Assembly (NCBI GenBank): GCA_965216035.1
Contig: CBDCFM010000014.1
Coordinates: forward strand, 62,001-126,000
DNA: 64,000 nucleotides
From: G963664115 sp965216035
Lineage (GTDB): Bacteria; Acidobacteriota; Terriglobia; 20CM-2-55-15
Direction: 5' to 3'
The notes beneath the pieces were generated by a model. It was not told where the DNA came from, did no database searches, and saw only the letters and a program-made list of their open reading frames with translations. Of this stretch, positions 60,703 to 64,000 are shown piece after piece (within the stretch, counting starts at the first letter, position 1; the number at the start of each line of letters is the position of its first letter). A program made the translations under genes and the position numbers.

Positions 60703-61420
60703 CGGACGAAGCTCAAACGATCTGCGGCCCGTTCAGATCACCCCGGATTTCATTCCGCATGCCGAGGGTTCCGTCCTGATCGAGGTCGGCCGGACCCGTG
60801 TCATTTGCACGGCGAGCGTTGAGGAGTCCGTACCCCTCTTCATGCGCGGCACTAACAAAGGATGGATCACGTCGGAATACTCGATGCTGCCACGCGCTAC
60901 TGAAAGCCGGGCGCCACGGGAGGCTTCGCTGGGCCGCAAGTCCGGCCGAACCCAGGAGATCCAGCGCCTGATCGGCAGGTCGCTGCGAACCGCCGCCGAC
61001 CTCAAGTTGTTGGGGGAACGGACGATCTGGGTGGATTGCGATGTCATCGAGGCTGACGGAGGCACGCGGACGGCTTCGATCACGGGCGCTTTCGTCGCCA
61101 TGGTCCAGGCGATGGACGAGCTGGTCGACAAGGGGTCAATCGACACCGTGCCCATCCGCTCCAAGCTGGCAGCGGTCAGCGTGGGCATCGTTGACGGGAT
61201 ACCGATGCTCGATTTGAACTACGAAGAAGACAGCAACGCCGAAGTTGACTTCAACGTGGTGATGACGGATGAGAGGGACTTTGTTGAACTTCAGGGAACC
61301 GCGGAACGGCAACCGTTTTCCAGAACACGCCTGGACGAACTCCTCGATCTGGCAGAGTCCGGTATAACGCAACTTATCGCAACGCAGCAGCAGGCGCTGG
61401 GCGCGATGCGCAAGCGGTGA
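60692..61420 (+). CDS. rph: Ribonuclease PH
   Basis: 242 residues. Rph is a phosphorolytic 3' exonuclease that trims tRNA precursors. The RNase PH fold shows RIDGRSSNDLRPVQITPDFI, GRTRVICTASVEESVP, GWITSEYSMLPRATESRAPR followed by EA, RLIGRSLRTAADLKLLGERT and DCDVIEADGGTRTASITGAF. All landmarks are intact. It overlaps the GerMN gene by 11 bases and rdgB by 4 (GTGA). rph-rdgB is a widely conserved pair. Confidence 0.97.
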   Translation: MRIDGRSSNDLRPVQITPDFIPHAEGSVLIEVGRTRVICTASVEESVPLFMRGTNKGWITSEYSMLPRATESRAPREASLGRKSGRTQEIQRLIGRSLRTAADLKLLGERTIWVDCDVIEADGGTRTASITGAFVAMVQAMDELVDKGSIDTVPIRSKLAAVSVGIVDGIPMLDLNYEEDSNAEVDFNVVMTDERDFVELQGTAERQPFSRTRLDELLDLAESGITQLIATQQQALGAMRKR

Positions 61421-61992
61421 AATCCCTCGTCGTTGCCAGTAAAAACCCCGGCAAGTCGCACGAGATAGCCACTGTTCTCAGCTCCCTTCACGACTGGAGC
61501 GTTCGATCGCTTCCCGAGGGCATCCCTGAAATACCTGAAACCGGAACCACCTTCATCGAGAACGCGGTTTTGAAGGCGGAGTACTACAGCCGTTTAGTCG
61601 AGGGCTTGTGTGTCGCCGACGATTCCGGGCTGATCGTGGACGCACTCGGTGGGCGGCCCGGCATCTATTCGGCTCGATACGCACCGACCGACGAAGCGCG
61701 CAATCAGAGGCTGCTGGAAGAACTGGAAGGCATCCCGCCAAACAAACGTGACGCTCGCTTTGTCTGCGCTCTGGCTCTGGCCCGGGAGGGACGTTCGATC
61801 TGGACCCTCGAGGAACGTGTCGAAGGGCAAATCGCGCTGGCACTTGCCGGAGACTACGGTTTTGGCTATGACCCGCTGTTTTGGCTGCCCGAATTCGGGG
61901 GGACGACGGGCCAACTCCAGCCTGAAATCAAGAACCAGATCAGCCACCGCGGGCTGGCGCTTCGGCGGCTCAAGGACTATCTCGAAGGGTAG
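61417..61992 (+). CDS. rdgB: XTP/dITP diphosphatase (RdgB/HAM1)
   Basis: 191 residues from a GTG at 61417 that overlaps the rph stop. It hydrolyses non-canonical purine nucleoside triphosphates (dITP, XTP) to monophosphates, cleaning the nucleotide pool. VVASKNPGKSHEIATVL, FIENAVLKAEYYSRLVEGLC followed by VADDSGLIVDALGGRPGIYS and GDYGFGYDPLFWLPE are the family signatures. Last gene of the amidase-GerMN-rph-rdgB group. Confidence 0.96.
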   Translation: MKSLVVASKNPGKSHEIATVLSSLHDWSVRSLPEGIPEIPETGTTFIENAVLKAEYYSRLVEGLCVADDSGLIVDALGGRPGIYSARYAPTDEARNQRLLEELEGIPPNKRDARFVCALALAREGRSIWTLEERVEGQIALALAGDYGFGYDPLFWLPEFGGTTGQLQPEIKNQISHRGLALRRLKDYLEG

Positions 61993-62146
61993 GGTCAAGT
62001 GAGCTGAAATCGGCCCAGATTGGCGACTGCATTAGCCGGTGCCAGAACCCCCAATGATGTTTCAGCCCCTCCGGATTGGTGCTCGATAACCCAAAGTAGT
62101 TCTGACACGTTTCCGGCCTGCGCCGAGGGGGCCAGGGCCTCGGGTC

Positions 62147-63397
62147 TTAGTCTTCCACGCCCACATCCCGCATCGCTTCGAGGCCTTCAATATCAAAACC
62201 GAGGACACCGCCCCGGAATACGTCCGCCGGGAATCCCGTCGCGTCGGAGTTCACGAGAAAGCGGTTAACCAGCACCATGTTGAGCTCGTGTGTGCCGCCG
62301 ACCTTGGATATCCGTTCGTGAATCATACGGCCGTCCACTCTCTCGGTCCGTTCAGACATCTCGGCGTTTTCGGACTGGATCTCTATCCCCATCCAGCCTG
62401 CCAGGCCCATCAGGCCGCTTGCACCGCCGGTGTCGATGACCTCGAGATTGGCCGTGCGGCCCGCGCCATCACTGAAGGTGCCTGTCGCTCTTGTCGTCAT
62501 CAAGGGTCCGATGCCGTTCCTCTCGGCGTTCGAGCTGGTGCGGGGCAGTCCGAGGAAAGCCTCGGGAATAAAGTTCTGAAGTTCGGTGATGTCGATAGGT
62601 TCAACAGTCCGTCCCCCGCCCGCGATCGCGGCCAGACCTCCAAGCGTCGCCGCCACTTGGGCTTGAGTATCGCCGCTTGCCTGGGCGGCTTCCATGTTCT
62701 CGGCTTGCTCTCCGAGCGCTTCACCGATCCCCTGAAGCACACCCAAGGTGCTGTCCGGGTCGAACACCACCTCGGCGGCATCGCCGCTGGGGGTGACGCT
62801 ACCCAGCGCGCCCGCTCCAACCAGCCCCGCCATAGTCACCGATCCAACGATGACACCTGAGATGACCATCACGATCAGGCTGCAGACCGCCACTACGGCG
62901 GTGTAGGCAACCGCTTTGTCCTCGGCGCACTTCATCAGCCGGGGTAGACCCAGATAAAGTAAGTAGAGGCCGTAGAGCGACATGAGAAGACCCAGGATGC
63001 CCAGGAGCGGAACGATCTGGAGTATTCCCCCAATCCAGGCCGGGGTAAACGAGTAGACCGTCACTTTCAGGGCCTGGCTGCTGTTGGGCTGGGCCCCAAA
63101 GGTGGGTGCAAGAGCGTTAACGACCACCGAGATGAGAAAGACCGTCACGATCGCCATAGCGATGGCGACGATCGCACCTATGATTCCGGCGCCCATCGGG
63201 GTCCGGAACGTACCGATTAACGGTATCGTCCGTACGACAATGGATCCACCAACAAATCCCGCAATGGCACCGATCGCCGCTAACGGAATAACGTAGCCGG
63301 TCAACAGTTCAGCGGTTGGCGTTTGCTCCTCGTCGATCACTTTCCATTCAGGGCCCGGATCCAGACAGATTTTCTTCGCGCGCTCGATAATATCCAT
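62147..63397 (-). CDS. Yip1 family membrane protein with soluble C-terminal domain
   Basis: 416 residues from the ATG at 63397, with GGGAGC 8 bases upstream; the frame before it is not protein-like. The first 200 residues are Yip1-like with about five membrane segments (31-55, 66-95, 119-150, 165-195), including PLLGILGLLMSLYGLYLLYL followed by G. The last 210 residues are soluble, Ala/Gly/Glu-rich, with EVIDTGGASGLMGLAGWMGI and MIHERISKVGGTHELNMVLV, not recognised. Bacterial Yip1 proteins are uncharacterised. Divergent from the exported gene at 63659. Confidence 0.75.
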   Translation of the reverse strand: MDIIERAKKICLDPGPEWKVIDEEQTPTAELLTGYVIPLAAIGAIAGFVGGSIVVRTIPLIGTFRTPMGAGIIGAIVAIAMAIVTVFLISVVVNALAPTFGAQPNSSQALKVTVYSFTPAWIGGILQIVPLLGILGLLMSLYGLYLLYLGLPRLMKCAEDKAVAYTAVVAVCSLIVMVISGVIVGSVTMAGLVGAGALGSVTPSGDAAEVVFDPDSTLGVLQGIGEALGEQAENMEAAQASGDTQAQVAATLGGLAAIAGGGRTVEPIDITELQNFIPEAFLGLPRTSSNAERNGIGPLMTTRATGTFSDGAGRTANLEVIDTGGASGLMGLAGWMGIEIQSENAEMSERTERVDGRMIHERISKVGGTHELNMVLVNRFLVNSDATGFPADVFRGGVLGFDIEGLEAMRDVGVED

Positions 63398-63658
63398 TGA
63401 AATTGCTCCCTGTTTCAGCAAAGATTGCCCCATCTTACCCTCCGATGGGCCCCAAGGTTCAACAATTATTCGACAGGTCCCGTAACGCAAAGCACACCGG
63501 ATGCCGCGTGGGGCCAGGGCGGGCGTCACTCGATAATTGGCCCTGGCCAATCGCGAATCGCGTGTGTGTAAATTCAAACACCGTCTGTCCGCAGCCGTAG
63601 ACACGCCAAATGGGCACGGGCATAATTGTTGTGAACCGGAGCCAAAGGAGGGTAACTG

Positions 63659-64000
63659 ATGACCGACACAAAGCGCTTCGCACTGTTGATTCTCTTCACT
63701 GTGTGCGCGGCGACGATCCCAACGCGGGCCTTCGCACAGGGCGGGCCGTATCCGACTGAATTCGGCACGATCGAATACATGGTGGAGGGGGCCCAGAACG
63801 GTACCATGATCCGCTACTGGCGGAATTGGGGCCTCGAACGGACCGAGTCGAACGACCTGACGCTGTCGATGTTCGGAATCACTCAGGTGACCCAGACCTA
63901 TTCGATAACCAACGCCGAAACCGTGACGACCATCGACCTGACGGACAACACGGCGACCCAGATACAGAACCCGGCCTCCGATTTCTACGACATGTCTCCG
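63659..64000 (+). CDS. Exported hypothetical protein, truncated by the window edge
   Basis: At least 114 codons are visible and the frame is still open at the end of the window. The ATG at 63659 follows AAAGGAGGG at 63644-63652, a very strong ribosome binding site. A signal peptide (FALLILFTVCAATIPTRAFA) is followed by QGGPYPTEFGTIEYMVEGAQ and a polar, Thr/Asp/Asn-rich stretch (TYSITNAETVTTIDLTDNTA). Family not recognised from this fragment. It is divergent from the Yip1-type gene, 261 bases away. Confidence 0.75.
   Translation, partial: MTDTKRFALLILFTVCAATIPTRAFAQGGPYPTEFGTIEYMVEGAQNGTMIRYWRNWGLERTESNDLTLSMFGITQVTQTYSITNAETVTTIDLTDNTATQIQNPASDFYDMSP

Overview
The window is about 58% GC chromosomal DNA from a Gram-negative bacterium: it carries lipid A/LPS-core genes, an outer-membrane-type protein, a PEP-CTERM protein and many Sec signal peptides. 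The mix of housekeeping operons with exported DUF6152, DUF3303, NIPSNAP, UbiD, PQQ-type sugar dehydrogenase and GAF/coiled-coil genes most resembles an Acidobacteriota lineage. That assignment is inferred from gene content; no rRNA is present to test it.

Layout. 1-8.2 kb is accessory and eroding: a broken DUF3303 gene, an exported class II aldolase-like protein, two DUF6152 proteins around an exported protein, a large beta-propeller gene split by an in-frame TGA, and remnants of two toxin-antitoxin modules (ParE/RelE-like and Phd-Doc-like). 8.2-11.8 kb (minus) holds gap-pgk-tpiA-secG-tRNA-Leu. 11.9-19.1 kb (plus) is a tightly coupled lipid A/heptose/core cluster (waaA, lpxK, waaF, gmhB, hldA-like, rfaE2-like, a second GT9 transferase, an ICMT-like membrane protein). 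19.1-29.2 kb (plus) is the rimP-nusA-infB-ylxP-rbfA-nrnA-truB-rpsO-pnp operon, with a good promoter and a leader hairpin.

29.5-35.1 kb holds two intact-looking insertion sequences, an IS1182-type and an IS481-type element. Both are flanked by CTAG-containing target duplications, and they surround a UbiD-family decarboxylase gene. 35.2-40.1 kb (minus) is lepB-carA-carB. 40.4-45.9 kb (minus) is prmA-rsmE-OMP and hrcA-grpE-dnaJ. 46.1-51.1 kb (minus) holds a lipoyl-metabolism transferase, a Do-type HtrA protease, an aminotransferase and a coiled-coil/GAF protein. tmRNA lies at 51.3 kb, followed by an 18-bp inverted-repeat structure and a PEP-CTERM gene. 54.6-64 kb carries a PQQ-type sugar dehydrogenase, an exported NIPSNAP protein, a Bcr/CflA-type transporter, amiC-like amidase-GerMN-rph-rdgB, a Yip1-type membrane protein and a truncated exported protein.

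No clearly new multi-gene system is visible. The observations most worth testing are the in-frame TGA in the beta-propeller gene, the inverted-repeat element between tmRNA and the PEP-CTERM gene, the transposase stop codon supplied by the IS481 target site, the toxin-antitoxin relics next to tRNA-Leu, and several short tandem repeats.
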